In this document: piece after piece, positions 1 through 11,677 of the stretch
Layout: every line of letters starts with the position of its first letter
Numbering within the stretch: position 1 is the stretch's first letter
DNA from: Pollenia angustigena
Taxonomy: Eukaryota > Arthropoda > Insecta > Diptera > Polleniidae
Direction: 5' to 3'
Length of the DNA: 64,000 nucleotides
Assembly (NCBI GenBank): GCA_930367215.1
Contig: OV884059.1
Coordinates: forward strand, 76,665,393 to 76,729,392
Made by a program: the position numbers and the translations under genes
Notes under the pieces: model-generated
The model's input: only the letters and a program-made list of their open reading frames with translations
Database searches by the model: none
What the model was told of the DNA's origin: nothing

Positions 1-292
1 ATGTAATGCATTTTCTGGCCCGCCAAATAGAAAATATACCTGTAAAATCTTAAATGGAAAATACTGTTAAAGTAGTAAGGCTTTTGAGGATTGCAATTTG
101 ACTTAGAATACATATTTGAATAAAATGAAAATTTATACAAAATTCGTATTTATTTCAAAATATTTAACTAATTTAAATAAAATATTTTGATTTGTTTTAT
201 AAATATCGTTAAGGTCGATTCACCCATGTTATCCGGGAAAAAATTTTTTAATATAAATTTTGACGTCTTTATTTTTGAAAGAGAAGATTAGT
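1..292. other. A+T-rich DNA, nothing recognised
   Basis: No reading frame, repeat or RNA that I can support. It forms the left flank of the foldback element. Confidence 0.5.
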
Positions 293-885
293 GTGACCGC
301 AAGTTATATGGGCAATTTTTTTTTTTTTCGTATTTTCACTTGGCAAACCCCTTTAAATGATTCCAAATTAGAAAAAAAATATATATAAAAAATTTTAGAT
401 TGTTTGCATAGTTATTAGCCGTGCCTTGAGCCCACAAAGTTTGCTAAAATGCTATTTTTCTCACTATGGGTCGCTTCAATTGTTGATAACTTCCGTAATA
501 TTTATTTAAGAGAAAAACCTTATTTACAAATATCCTAGGGCTATATCTTATGAACAATGTTGCTCTGTACTAGTTTTTTTGAACATAAATATTTTATCCA
601 GAAAAAACCAAATTAAAAAATAACACCGAAATTTTCACATATGTATCTTCGCATTCTTTGCCTGGTGATTACACTACGTGACAAATTTTCAACGAAGACG
701 TGACCAAATGATTCTGACAGCTTATCTTTATGTAAAATTTTCCCCTGAATCCGAATATGAAGTCAGAAGATATTCCAAAATAACCGTTATTTGTGTTTTA
801 AAAAAAGATGATGTGACTGAAATGCAAATATCTTCAACAATTTTGAACGGACTATGTATATCTTTCTTTTTATTGAGAGGTTATA

Positions 886-1394
886 CAGTCAAATCCCGAT
901 AATTCGTACCCCGATAAATCGTAATTCCCGATAATTCGTAATAAACTGTCGGTCCCTTGAAAAAATCTCGTTAATTCGTAAAATTTCCATACATTTTGGT
1001 CCCCTCGCTAATTCGTAATTTTTTTTCAATTAAAACCTTCTTTACCTCTTATAAATCGTAATTGTTTGCTATTTACCACTTATAATTCGTAATATAAACA
1101 TGGAAAGAATGATTTTTTGCCGCTATTATTTTTGCGCTGGTTTTTGCTTTTGCTTGTGTGTGTGTTTATTTTCTTAAGATCAGTTTGTTACATGAATAAT
1201 TTTTATATATTTTATTTTTAACAATTGTTTTTTATCTTTTTTTTATCGTTTTAGTCAATAAATTTAAAAACCCCGTCAATTCGCATTTATTTTATTTAAA
1301 CCCCGTTAAATCGTAACCCCGCTAAATCGAAAACCCCTATAATTCGTAAGAAATGGCCGGTCCCTTGCGATTACGAATTACCGGGATTCTACTG
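886..1394. mobile_element. pogo/Tc1-like MITE inserted in the left foldback arm
   Basis: Inverted ends CAGTCAAATCCCGATAATTC and CAGTAGAATCCCGGTAATTC (read inward) are flanked by TA on both sides (884-885, 1395-1396). The right foldback arm lacks this segment, which independently confirms the insertion boundaries. Both terminal regions contain many iterations of AATTCGTAA/AAATCGTAA. No coding capacity. CAGT ends with a TA duplication are typical of the pogo/Tigger branch of Tc1-mariner. Confidence 0.75.
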
Positions 1395-1481
1395 TACAAT
1401 TTATTAAATAACCATGGGTCGTTTAAAGAGATGAGTCATTAAATGGCAGAGTTATAGTGGACTAAACTTCAAACTTCATTA

Positions 1482-2151
1482 CACTGCTTTACAAATTTTT
1501 AATTTAGAAAAATACCAAGAACGCCACATTTCTAGATAAGTTAATTGCGACCTCCTGACCACAAAAAACGCTGTATTCTTTTTTGTCTAAGTGCCGCTTT
1601 TTAGATAACGGTACTTTTGTGTTTTTCGGTGTGGAGCCCAACCAAAAAGTCCGATCGAAATAAATGGCATATCGTTGGAAAGGTAATTGAATGCCTTTTC
1701 CGTCGCTATGCTAAATTTCTATCTGATAAGAAATGGCTGAGTAATGGCACCTCAAAACTCAAAATTTGCCTATTTTTTACGTTTTTTTCAAAATTTTTCA
1801 TTTTTATTTGGTTTTTTTTTCTACGTTATAGTAAAGATCTCGAAATATTTTATTTTTGAACCAAATAGTTTATTTAATTACCAACATTTGAAGCTTAATT
1901 TGAAAAAAATCGGATAAAAATTAAAGTTTTTAATAAGGATTTTGTGGAACGACAATAATTTTATCTTCATTGCTCACACACTATATTCGTATTTAAAAAA
2001 ACGGAATTTTGTATGAGATGAAAATATTGTCGTTCCATAAAATCTAAAAAACGGTACTTTGAAAAATTACAGCGTTTTTCGTGCTCAGCAGATCTCAATT
2101 AACTTATCTAGGCATGTGGCGTTCTTGTTATTTTTTGGCTGTAAGCCAGTG
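1482..2151. mobile_element. MITE with TTA target duplication (PIF/Harbinger-like)
   Basis: 670 bp with ends CACTGCTTTACA and CACTGGCTTACAG (inward). Subterminal AAGAACGCCACAT at about 1519 is mirrored at about 2118, and an inner hairpin pairs GGAACGACAATAATTTTATC near 1947 with the segment at 2012-2036. TTA flanks both ends (1479-1481, 2152-2154), and the empty site is seen in the opposite foldback arm. A 3-bp TWA duplication suggests PIF/Harbinger; no transposase inside. Confidence 0.7.
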
Positions 2152-2178
2152 TTATAAATTTTATGATTTTATTCAATT

Positions 2179-3501
2179 TTGCTCTTTTCAAGTTGTTTTT
2201 TTAAACCAAAAAATAAAACTTTGAAAATTAACAATAATGAAACTATGATAACGTTTGACGTGATTTCACTATTCACGAACATCCCAATTCAGACGGCAAT
2301 AAACACAATTATGAAAAAATGGAGTATTATTAAAAATCATACTAAGATGTCCAGCTCACAATTTTTAAGAATACTCAAATTTTGTCTAAATGACAATAAT
2401 TATTTTATGTTTGGTGAAAACATTTATACTCAAATCTTTGGTATGCCAATGGGGAACCCACTATCACCTACTATAGCGGATATCATACTTGACAACCTAC
2501 TTGACGATGCAATTACTGAACTGGAAAATGAAAATATTTACATTAAATATATCGCCAAATATGTAGACGACATTTTGGCGATAACTCGCATAGATGACAA
2601 GGACACAATTCTGTCAATTCTTAACAAACAACATCCTAAAATACAATTTACTACTGAGATTGAGAAAAACGGAGAAATCGCGTACTTAGACTCAAAAATT
2701 ATACGCAAAAATAACAAGATTCTGTTTGATTGGTACACTAAAGAAACATCTTCAGGAAGGTTAATGAATTACCACGCTACACAACCCAAAAATCAAATTA
2801 TAAACACAGCAAAAAATTTTATTTCTAGGGTATACAACATAAGTGATACACAATTTCATAATAAAAACAAACACATTATAACAAACATTTTAAAAAACAA
2901 TAGCTTCCCCACCAAACTCACATCTACATTGATAGACAATACGATTAAACAATTGGATAAGGACAAAAATAACCACAACAAATCTGCAAACATAGAAAAA
3001 GAAGAGAACAAATTTTACAGTGTAAAATACATACCTGGGTTAACCGATAATAATAATATACGGTCGTCAATAAAAACAAAAAACATCTGTTTTGCATACA
3101 AACCCAATTTGACATTAAGTATAATTTTTTCTAGAGTTAAGGCGCCAATTAATAAACAAAAACAAAGTAACATTGTATACGAATTACAATGTGAAGGAAA
3201 TGACAAACAGCCATGCGAGCTAATTTATATAGGAACAACAAAACGTACACTGGAGACAAGAATGGGAGAACACAAGATGGACATAATGCGGAGAAAAGAG
3301 ACAACAGCACTAGCACAACACATCCTACATACTGGTCACACAATTAGGTTCGATGATGTAAAAATTCTAGATAAAGAAAATAAAGAAAGAAAGAGGTACA
3401 CAATTGAAAGCCTAAGAATCCAACAACAAATTAATAGAACAATGAATTTGAAGGAAGACACGAACAAAATAAATGCGAGCTATATTGTTGCCATTACTTA
3501 A
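2179..3501 (+). CDS. Penelope-like element reverse transcriptase/GIY-YIG endonuclease, 5'-truncated
   Basis: The 440-residue open frame covers the C-terminal half to two thirds of a Penelope-like retroelement protein. Visible RT motifs, in order, are FDVISLFTNIP near residue 26 (first catalytic Asp), GMPMGNPLSP near 88 and YVDDI near 127 (catalytic Asp pair). The C-terminal part has a GIY-YIG nuclease pattern: VYEL, then YIGTTKRTLETRMGEH near residues 351-366 and a downstream Glu. In this family RT and nuclease act together in target-primed insertion. Full-length proteins are much longer; the N-terminus is missing, and sequence just upstream belongs to the foldback arm, so the copy is 5'-truncated as PLE insertions often are. 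No stop or frameshift interrupts the remainder. The start given is only the first in-frame Met. It lies in the loop of the foldback element. Confidence 0.9.
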   Translation: MLFSSCFFKPKNKTLKINNNETMITFDVISLFTNIPIQTAINTIMKKWSIIKNHTKMSSSQFLRILKFCLNDNNYFMFGENIYTQIFGMPMGNPLSPTIADIILDNLLDDAITELENENIYIKYIAKYVDDILAITRIDDKDTILSILNKQHPKIQFTTEIEKNGEIAYLDSKIIRKNNKILFDWYTKETSSGRLMNYHATQPKNQIINTAKNFISRVYNISDTQFHNKNKHIITNILKNNSFPTKLTSTLIDNTIKQLDKDKNNHNKSANIEKEENKFYSVKYIPGLTDNNNIRSSIKTKNICFAYKPNLTLSIIFSRVKAPINKQKQSNIVYELQCEGNDKQPCELIYIGTTKRTLETRMGEHKMDIMRRKETTALAQHILHTGHTIRFDDVKILDKENKERKRYTIESLRIQQQINRTMNLKEDTNKINASYIVAIT

Positions 3502-3790
3502 GCTGTGATATATTTAAAGTTTAAAGTAATATGTATTTTTTAAATATTAAAATTAATTTTTATATTTGTATGATCCTGAGTACATCTAAAACTTTTTAAT
3601 GTGATTAAATTTTCATATTGTAAGTCTTTAATGTTTATGTGGTACATTATTGTATTTATTTTATTGTTTTTATAATTTTTAAATAGACAATCCCTTGAAA
3701 AAGTCGACAAACAATCGACGAAACGTCGGGAACAAAATATTGTAATTAAAAATTGAATTTTATTTACATTGAAGAAATTTAGGCCCTATT
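3502..3790 (+). other. Penelope-like 3' tail
   Basis: A+T-rich sequence after the stop contains CGACGAAACGTCGGG at 3716-3730, a short palindromic motif that I associate from memory with 3' regions of fly Penelope-like elements. The exact 3' end of the insertion is not resolved. Confidence 0.45.
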
Positions 3791-4974
3791 AGCTTGACAA
3801 AAATAATATTCACAAAACTTTTTAAAGTTTTATAACTTACGACATAAGCCTATTTCAATACGAACATTTTGTGAAGAAGAAGATTAATTGAATTAACCCA
3901 CCTTGCGATTTGTATCAAAACACAACAAATAAATGAGTCTATCCGCCGTTTCAACCAAGTACTATAGTGCAAGAGTAGTGTTAACTCCTCATTATCTCAT
4001 AATAAGTAGTCTGGGGTTAAACCACTTCTGCGCTGATAGCCTCAAATATACAAAGCTAAATTTTTAGTAAAAATAAATATTTAAAATAGCTTAAAGCTAT
4101 TAAATTTCTATGTGGGTACATTTACTAAATGTAGCTTGGTCATTTTTGTACCAATCTTTGTCTTCTTGGGCGCAAATTGTTTATATTAAAGTAATCTAAT
4201 GTCGCATGCAACAAGACATTTTCATCATAAAATTTATAATGAAGTTTGAAGTTTTGTCCACTATAACTCTGCCATTTTATGACTCATCTCTTCAAACGAC
4301 CCGTGGTTATTTAATAAATTTTATAACCTCTCAATAAAAAGAAAGAAATACATAGTCCGTTAAAGATATTTGCATTTCAGTCACATCATCTTTTTCAAAA
4401 ACACAAAGAACGGTTATTTTGGAATATCTCAAAAACTGTTACACTTTTGACAATTTTGACTTCATATTCGGATTCAGGGGAAAGTTTTACATAAAAAATA
4501 GCTGTCAGAATCATTTGGTCATAACTCTATTGAAAATTTGTCACGTAGTGTAATCAACAGGCAAAGAATGCGAAGATATGTGAAAATTTCGTTGGATAAA
4601 AAATTCATGTTAAAGAAAACTAATACAGAGCAACATTGTTCATAGGATATAGCTCTGGAATATTTGTAAATAAGGTTTTTCTCTAAAATATATATTACGG
4701 AAGTTATCAACAATTAAAGCGACCCATAGTGAGAAAAATAGCATTTTAGCAAACTTTGTGGGCTCAAGGCACGGCTAATAACTATGCAAACGATCTAAAA
4801 TTTTTTATATATATTTTTTTTCCAATTTGGAATCATTCTAAGGGGTTTGCCAAGTGAAAATACGAAAAAAAAAATAACGGTCACCCCAGAGAAGATATTC
4901 TTTACGAAAAACTCTCAGGTTGTATTTATTAATTTTATATTTTGTCTAGACAAAATTGCACTGAGTTGCCAATA

Positions 4975-5262
4975 GGTTAATATTTTTAAATAGTTTTGTG
5001 GTTATTTTGTTGAACTATTTATGGGTTTTAATCCAAATTTTTAATATTTTTAATTAGGCTAAAGTTCATCAAATTTAATTTTCATTAAATTATTTTTATG
5101 AAGAAAGGAATTTTACAACATGAAATTAATTAAAATTTATTGATACTTTTTCATTCTTGAATGAAGCTGGGCTCGAACCCAGGCTTTTTTACGGACGGGT
5201 TACTCTTACATGTTTCGATTGCAACCACTAAATTAAATTTTAAATTAAATTGTAAGCGAGAA
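4975..5262 (-). repeat. Degenerate copy of tRNA-like-box MITE family
   Basis: Shares the A+T-rich body and the segment GGGCTCGAACCCAGG (about 5168-5182) with the copies at 18268-18515 and 19344-19669. On the minus strand this reads as a B-box-like GGGTTCGAGCC. The A-box region is degraded here. Confidence 0.5.
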
Positions 5263-6430
5263 TCTTTTTTTATCCTTTATTAACAATAAATTTATAAAAC
5301 TTGTTGCTTAGGCCAGATCATCCGGAAACATTCTCCCAAAAAATTTAATAAAAGCCAATGATATTAGCAAACACAATGCCGAGTGAATGAGAATTGCAAA
5401 CAATCAAAAAATCTTATTTGCAACAATAGAAAGTTTATCTTTTCTTACGTTCGCCACTACAATTGGTTGGAATTCTCCCAACATTAATTGTATGTAATTG
5501 TAAATGGGTTAAGAAAAAACCAAATAAAACCAAAAACAAATTGTTTTATTGTCCAAATAATCCAAATAATTTAATTTGCCAGTTTAGTTGTTTATGCCGT
5601 GCACTTGAAAATTTAATATCAAAGACATTTTTGGCAATACATAATTTTAAATTAATACGATTTTGTTTTCGTGCTTAATTCCCAATTTTTGTTTTTGATA
5701 AATAAAATACAGGCAGAATGATTTCTATGTCAGACTAATTTTACTTCAATAGCGTTATACGTTACAGTTTAACGCGTACACTCAAAAGAAAAATCAATCC
5801 ATCCGTACTCAAATCAATGCGAAGCGATTTTTAATCGCAAAATACTTAACTTATCCATATTCACATTTTTACTTGAAATAAACCAAAAGTGGAATTAATA
5901 ACTTGCCAGTAGAATTAAAATCCATAAATTTCATTTTTTGTTTAAATCGCATTGTTAACAAAAACTATTGGACAGTTTCGAAACGTTCTTGTTGTATGTT
6001 TAAAGTCATCTACATACATTTGTGTAAATACTTTATTTATCTATACTTTTATTTTGTTTTTACTTTTTAAGTTAATATCTGTGGCATTTTGACAAAACAT
6101 CTTAAGTCGAGATAAGATAACAGAAAAGTCATTTATGAAAACTAGGTGAAAAAGTCTGTTTATCAAATAATAAAATAAGCCAAAATTAAAGAAAAATAAA
6201 AATAATGTTGAATATAATAAAGCAACTTATAAAAAGAAATAATTCCCTGTTTCTATTTAAATACAACTTTTGTTCAATTAAATTATAAATTATTATGATT
6301 GATTTACTTACATGTTTTGCACCTTACAGAATATTAATGCATTTATTCTATCTTTAAAAAAATTAATGTTCACACATATATAACTGAAAATATAAACTAA
6401 ATGAGAAGCAAGAGTTCTTAATTTTACGTT
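5263..6430. other. A+T-rich DNA, nothing recognised
   Basis: The longest frame (71 codons at 5463-5678) has no recognisable domain and looks like chance. No repeat seen. Confidence 0.5.
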
Positions 6431-6434
6431 TTAA

Positions 6435-6952
6435 CCCTTAAGCAAACACCAAAATGATTTTACGCAAACGAACCCCAGGGCCTGGCTGGGACTCATTGTA
6501 TTTTATATGGAGCTTTTTGTGGCTATAGAAAAACTCCCACTCACGAACCCCTGGTCCTGGCTGGGACTACTTTTATATGTATGGAGTTTTATGGCTATAG
6601 CAGGAACATTTTGTTGGAAAATAGAATAATTCTTCGAAAAAACATTAAAGAATGAATTCTTATGTGTTGTGTATGCTTTTTGAAACGTTTCATTTTGATT
6701 TTATTTACTGCAGTACATATATAATATGTCAGGGCCTGGCTATGCCCTGGTGGATACAAAATGCACAAAATTTTTATTTTGCCAATTGCCACGCCCACGG
6801 TGATTAAATTTACACTTTTTTCTCATTTTCTTGTAAAAACTCTTTGATTGAGGAAAACATAAAGTTTCGTTCTATTATATTTAATAATTATATTAAAAAA
6901 AACTTGAAAAAAGTCAAAAATGCCTGGCCAGGACCTGGTGTTTGCTTAAGGG
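6435..6952. mobile_element. piggyBac-type MITE
   Basis: Perfect 16-bp inverted ends CCCTTAAGCAAACACC and GGTGTTTGCTTAAGGG lie directly between TTAA sites (6431-6434, 6953-6956), the diagnostic piggyBac duplication. Length 518 bp, no transposase. Inside, CCTGGC-containing motifs (about 6480, 6551, 6728, 6922) recur in both orientations. Confidence 0.8.
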
Positions 6953-6956
6953 TTAA

Positions 6957-8580
6957 ACATGCATATAATGTATTTTCGTCTTGTTCTGCTGTTTTTGTTT
7001 CTACACACAACAAGCAAATCGTATTTTGACAACTTTTTTGTTGTTATTGTACGGTCTACAACAAACTTTGATAAGTTAAATGAGATTTAAGCCCTCACTT
7101 TGTAATTTTACTCTCAGAATGGCACTACCAATGAGCAGTTTAATGTACTTGTTTTAAGAAATTCCGGGATTGATTTTCGAAAGTAATCCCATTTAGAATT
7201 GTTTTAAGTACGTTGTGTTATTCGTACTTGAATTTTTGAATACGACTCGTACTTAAAGTAAATATAATTTATTCAGAGTGTTTTTCTTTCCGTGTTTCCG
7301 AGATTGACGTTTATATGTGACCTTAACAAAACTCAGCATTATAATTATCATTATGCGAAATCAGAGTTCGATGTCTTTTTGTGTTATTTTTGCTGAAGGC
7401 AAGATATGGTTCTAAAGTTTGTCTTCTCCTTCCTAAGCGATCTTTATCATTCACGGGAAGTATTGAAAATAAATAATTCTATATTTGGCATTTAATTCAT
7501 TGTATGAAGAAACAGGTTGCGTTTCAACAATTATTCTTGAGCTCAAATTCAGTTACATTTACAAAAACGTTTTTCATGTTAAATATTTTTTAAATTTAAA
7601 TGCAAATGTTTTTAGAAGGCATACAATTTTAAATAAAAATTTTTACTTAATTTACAACTGAGTGAAAATTGTTTCATTTATTTTTCCTAAAAAAAAACAA
7701 TCTCAAAAATAATAAAATTTTTTCAATTTTCCAAATTGCCAGTTGAACTTCATGAGTATTTTTACAAAAACCCCAAAACACACAATAATAAAATCACACA
7801 TTCAACCAAAGGAAATTGAAAGAGAAAAAAAATAAAAGAAGGAAAAAAATCTCTGCCATGTAATCGATTGCGTACAATTTAGCAGCAATAAAAATTGTGT
7901 TACCAAAAATGGGTATTTGCTGTTGACCGCAACAACAGCAACAAAAAAAAGAAGAAAATAAACATGAATTTTATTTTTATTGCAATTGATTTCAATACAA
8001 AATTTCTACAAGATGAGAATTTCAAAATTCCAACAGAAATTGACCAAAACAATGCGGAATACAGTGGAGGAATCGAATCCACACCAGAACAAAAGCAACT
8101 GAAGTGGAGACAAATACATACTTGTACAAACAATTCAATATAGAAATCTAAATAAACCGCTTTAACAAGAAGCAATCACAGGAGCAACAAGAAATCTGAA
8201 CTGACGTTACAGATTGTTTTTTTTTTTTTTTTTTTTAATTTCAAAGAAGACATCTTTGTAACGTTATTTAATCATTTTTTTTTATTTGGTTTTAAAAGGA
8301 CGAGAAAATAAGAGAAGATGTTGAGAGATTTTCGACCCCAGCTTGAAAGTTGGATTTTAAAGTTAAAACCAAACGCAACATCAACATCATCGATATCCAA
8401 CTTAAACACATTCGTACGAATGGTTTGTAAGTCATACAAATGCGATACCAAAGAATATCAAATTGGAGTTTTAATAGGGTTACCAAATAACTTTTTGCAA
8501 ATTAATAAGGCGGTCCATGGTATAAATTCTTCAACAGCAAATTATTAATTAGGGAAAAGAAGAAGTTTATTATACTTTTT
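6957..8580. other. A+T-rich DNA with unrecognised short frames
   Basis: A 76-codon frame at 8318-8548 and an 82-codon frame at 7895-8143 are open, but neither shows a domain, a convincing start context or splice support. They could be chance frames or exons of an unknown gene. Confidence 0.4.
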
Positions 8581-8611
8581 AAGAAATGACCCCAGTCATT
8601 TCAAAAACCTA

Positions 8612-8755
8612 TTCGTACTCCCCTATGCAAAAAAATGTTGAAGATCACATTAGTTAACCAATACATATATAAAAACTTATACACTTTCGATGGGCATAAT
8701 GTATTGGCTAACTAATGTAAACTTTTATTTTTTTGCATAAGGGGGTTAGTATATT
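8612..8755. repeat. Hairpin-forming inverted repeat
   Basis: TACTCCCCTATGCAAAAAAA followed by ATTAGTTAACCAATACAT is mirrored by ATGTATTGGCTAACTAAT and TTTTTTTGCATAAGGGGG, giving arms of roughly 50 bp around a short loop. Probably a very short MITE. Confidence 0.6.
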
Positions 8756-8787
8756 ATTGAAGCAGTGTTGCGTTCAAATCAGAATAG

Positions 8788-8914
8788 TTGTCGGCTTTTG
8801 TTTAGTGATACTCAATTTCCTGAATTTTTGTTGTCGGCTTTTGTTTAGTAATACTCAATTTGCTGAATCTTTGTTGTCGGCTTTTGTTTAGTGATACTCA
8901 ATTTCCTGACTTTT
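8788..8914 (+). repeat. Three-copy 43-bp minisatellite
   Basis: The unit beginning TTGTCGGCTTTTGTTTAGTG starts at 8788, 8831 and 8874 with very few differences between copies. It ends about 20 bp before the piggyBac terminus. Confidence 0.8.
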
Positions 8915-9775
8915 CAAAAAATCCCTGTGTTTTTAACCCTAGAAAGATAACGTTATTTTTTTGTACTCAAAAGATAACGATACGTCTGAAAGACGTATGC
9001 TTGTTTATATCCTTTAAAGGATATCACCGAAAATAATATTGATGAATTTTATTGTTGACATCATTTATTTATTCTATTTCTTTTAAAAAAATATAGTTTT
9101 TAAATAGAAAATTATTATAAAAATAAAATTCAATTAGCATTATCAAAAATTAAAGAGTTTTTATAAAGGACTTCAGTTCGGTTCTAAAAACTTAAATAAA
9201 TTTTTTCTTTGTACTTTATGTAGATAATGTTATCTGTATTAACTTATATAAACCAAAAAAAAAAAAATTATTTGAATAACATTATGTGCAAGATTTACAA
9301 ATTTAAATTTTGTGGTCGCCACATACAGGTATACCGCACTTGACTTACACCATTTTGGACATAAGTTTAATTTCTGATGGACAGAAGCCACCGTATTATC
9401 TCTTGTTTTATTCACGCTGTTCTCCACTACAACCTCAATCATTACTTACTGCATATGGTAAAATTTGTTCAATGTTGTCGGTTAAAGTTTTCGATAAAAT
9501 AGTGATTTCTAGCCTTAAAATTGTAAAATTTATAGGAATTTCGGCACTGGCCCATTAAACAATTTCCAAAATTATTTCGGTAGTCAAAAATATCGAAGCA
9601 TGAAATTCGGTCGTACAGTGATTTGAATTCCCGAGTAGTTCCTCTTGCCGTACGAACTATATTCATTGAAGAAACTCGGCCATTACTTTGACCCTTCGAT
9701 GTAGCTCACTTACTTTTATTTCTTAAAGTGGGTCGAGATATCGAAATAACGCAGCTATCGGAAGAAGTAGTATAA

Positions 9776-10536
9776 CACTGTACAACATTTTTCAGGTGAT
9801 TGATTCGGGACTCAATTCTGATAACTGGTTATGAAAGTAGACCCAAAAAGAAGAACTTCTGCATCATTAGTTTGGTCATGGTACATCAAATAATAGTTTA
9901 AAAATTAATTTGAAGTTAGTAATATTGTATAGGGGAATTTGTCACGTTTTATGCTCTTTTGTTCGATAACTTCCGAGAACCACTAGTCCGAATTAGCTGA
10001 AACAAATTAAGAATTACAATTCCTTTAATCTGTTCATACAACGTTTCGCTACATAAGCAACAGTTTCGCAGTTATAAATAAATGTATGAAGAAAAAAAAT
10101 ATTTTTTGCCCAAAAAATTCAAATTTTTTATTTTTCATTCATAAAAAATCCAAAACGGGGAAAAAAATGTCAAGCCCTATTACTTTCACGTAAAGTCGCA
10201 TAACCTATGAACAAAATGACACATAAATCATGAAAATCGATGAACGCGTTTCGCTTTTATTCACAATTAAGTAAAAGTATGAATTTCAAAAATTTGCTCG
10301 AGATATCCACAAAATTCTTTGGAAAAAACAGTGATGACTTTTTTATATAAAGTTATCGAACAAAAGAGCCTAAAACGTGACAAATTCCCCTATACAATAT
10401 TACTAACTTTAAATTAATTTTTAAACAATTATTTGATGTACCATGACCAAACTAGTGATGCAGAAGTTCTTCTTTTTGGGTCTACTTTCATAACCAATTA
10501 TCAGAATTGAGTCCCGAAATCATGTGTTGTACTGTG
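9776..10536. mobile_element. MITE nested in piggyBac, TAA target duplication
   Basis: Inverted ends CACTGTACAACA and CACAGTACAACA; arms of about 200 bp (9776-9975 and 10342-10536) share long blocks, for example TTGTATAGGGGAATTTGTCA near 9926 and its complement near 10375. TAA flanks both sides. The 3-bp duplication suggests PIF/Harbinger; ends resemble the CACTG ends of the MITE at 1482-2151. It interrupts the piggyBac transposase frame. Confidence 0.7.
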
Positions 10537-10539
10537 TAA

Positions 10540-10780
10540 TGTTCGGGTTCTTAAGGATTTTCCTGAATCGGTGGTATATTTTCGTCAGGCTCAAGGATGT
10601 CAAAAGCTCATCTTCTACATCAATTTGAAGACTATCCTCCAATAATTCATCTTCCGATTCGCTCACACTTTCCAGTGAAACCGAGTCCTCCAACACGCTT
10701 TGCAAAATAGCGCCAATTTTTGCGTCGCCCAAGCCGCGCTTACAACACATTTTTAAAACAATACCTTGAAATTCAATCAA
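10540..10780 (-). pseudogene. piggyBac transposase, N-terminal fragment
   Basis: The minus-strand frame starts near the right terminus and reads a short motif KRGLGDAKIGAIL followed by a very acidic, Ser-rich stretch (residues about 28-62). This is the usual N-terminal arrangement of piggyBac transposases (RGLSDxEIxxxL then acidic region). After about 80 residues the frame runs into the nested MITE at 10536. Removing the MITE does not obviously restore a long frame, so the catalytic DDD core appears lost. Placement next to a canonical piggyBac end supports the call. Confidence 0.7.
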
Positions 10781-11005
10781 AACACAAAGTTATCTTCGCT
10801 ACAAAAGTAACACTAAAGATAACGATACGTCTCTCAGACATATGTTGTGTTTATTTCTCAAAAAATACATAACTTACAACATAAAAACTGCCACCACCAA
10901 CTAGGTGCTGCTAATAACTGAGATTATTGAACGTGAGAGAGTTGTATGTTAACAAAATGGAAAAGGGGGACGTCTCGCAGACGTACCTTATCTTTCTAGG
11001 GTTAA

Positions 11006-11677
11006 ATTAAATGGTTCTTCGTGATATTTTATTAAATTCCTTGCTTTAATGAATTTCCCAGCTTTAGTGTATCGAAGCTACTCCACATTTCGAAGAGTTG
11101 GTTCGCCATAGACTTTTATATAGATAAAGTAAAAACACACAAAAAAATATTTTTAAACACTTTATTTAAGAAACTTTTAACTTTTGAACCTAAAGCCAAT
11201 TTAAAATGTTTTTACTTGTTTAAGAATTTTAAGTTATATTAAGTTTTAGTTCCAAAAAAGCTTTCATATTCAAAATCAAGAGACACACTTTAGTAATACC
11301 AAAAGCCGTAGAATCTTATTAACTGTAATCGTTCCATGTTTTTATTAGGAACCAATAGTTTTTGGTGATGAGCAGGGAAATCGGAAATATATAACATAAC
11401 AAACAAGTAAAAAGGTATAGTCTTCCAAGTCATTGCCAAAATATTAACAGAAAAGTTTTCAAGTGTTCTTCCTTTGGGCCAAGCAGAATAAAATTATGTT
11501 ATGGGGTTAAAATTCATATAATATGCTTTTCAGATATATATTTTTTATTGAGGTTATATTCGGTTTGTTGAAAAAATTATCTTTCTGTACACACATACAT
11601 AATTTTGCTAGCTGAATTGGCAATTTGCAATTAACTCAAGCAAAATGTAAATAACTTTTGACATCTTTAAAGAAAAA
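11006..11677. other. A+T-rich DNA, nothing recognised
   Basis: No frame, repeat or RNA that I can support. Confidence 0.5.

Larger units (their letters stand above)
293..4886. mobile_element. Foldback-type composite element with ~0.67 kb inverted arms
   Basis: The sequence 293-2167 is repeated in reverse complement at about 4225-4886; outer ends read GTGACCG. Shared blocks include the segments around 421-520 and 4700-4760, and 640-720 and 4500-4580. After removing two insertions (886-1394 and 1482-2151) the left arm is about 690 bp against about 660 bp for the right arm. The loop (about 2168-4224) holds a Penelope-like gene fragment. Both arms contain CACTACGTGACAAATTTTC, the terminus of the small MITE at 23910-24160, so the two are related. 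No transposase of its own is visible, so it would be non-autonomous. I see no clear target duplication. Confidence 0.7.
8937..11001 (-). mobile_element. piggyBac transposon, interrupted and degenerate
   Basis: Ends are CCCTAGAAAGATAACG and (reading inward) CCCTAGAAAGATAAGG, matching the canonical piggyBac inverted terminal repeat; TTAA flanks both (8933-8936, 11002-11005). Subterminal palindromes of the form ACGTCTnnnAGACGT occur at 8981-8997, 10826-10842 and 10970-10984. The 2065-bp element keeps only an N-terminal transposase piece (minus strand) and carries a MITE at 9776-10536. The interior 9000-9770 has no convincing transposase frame, so the element cannot move on its own. Confidence 0.85.

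Noticed and set aside
3716..3730. Hammerhead ribozyme in the Penelope-like tail
   Set aside because: GAAAC is present, but I could not find the CTGANGA core and three stems in the right order.
8318..8548. 76-codon frame that could be a host exon
   Set aside because: No recognisable family and no convincing splice sites or promoter.
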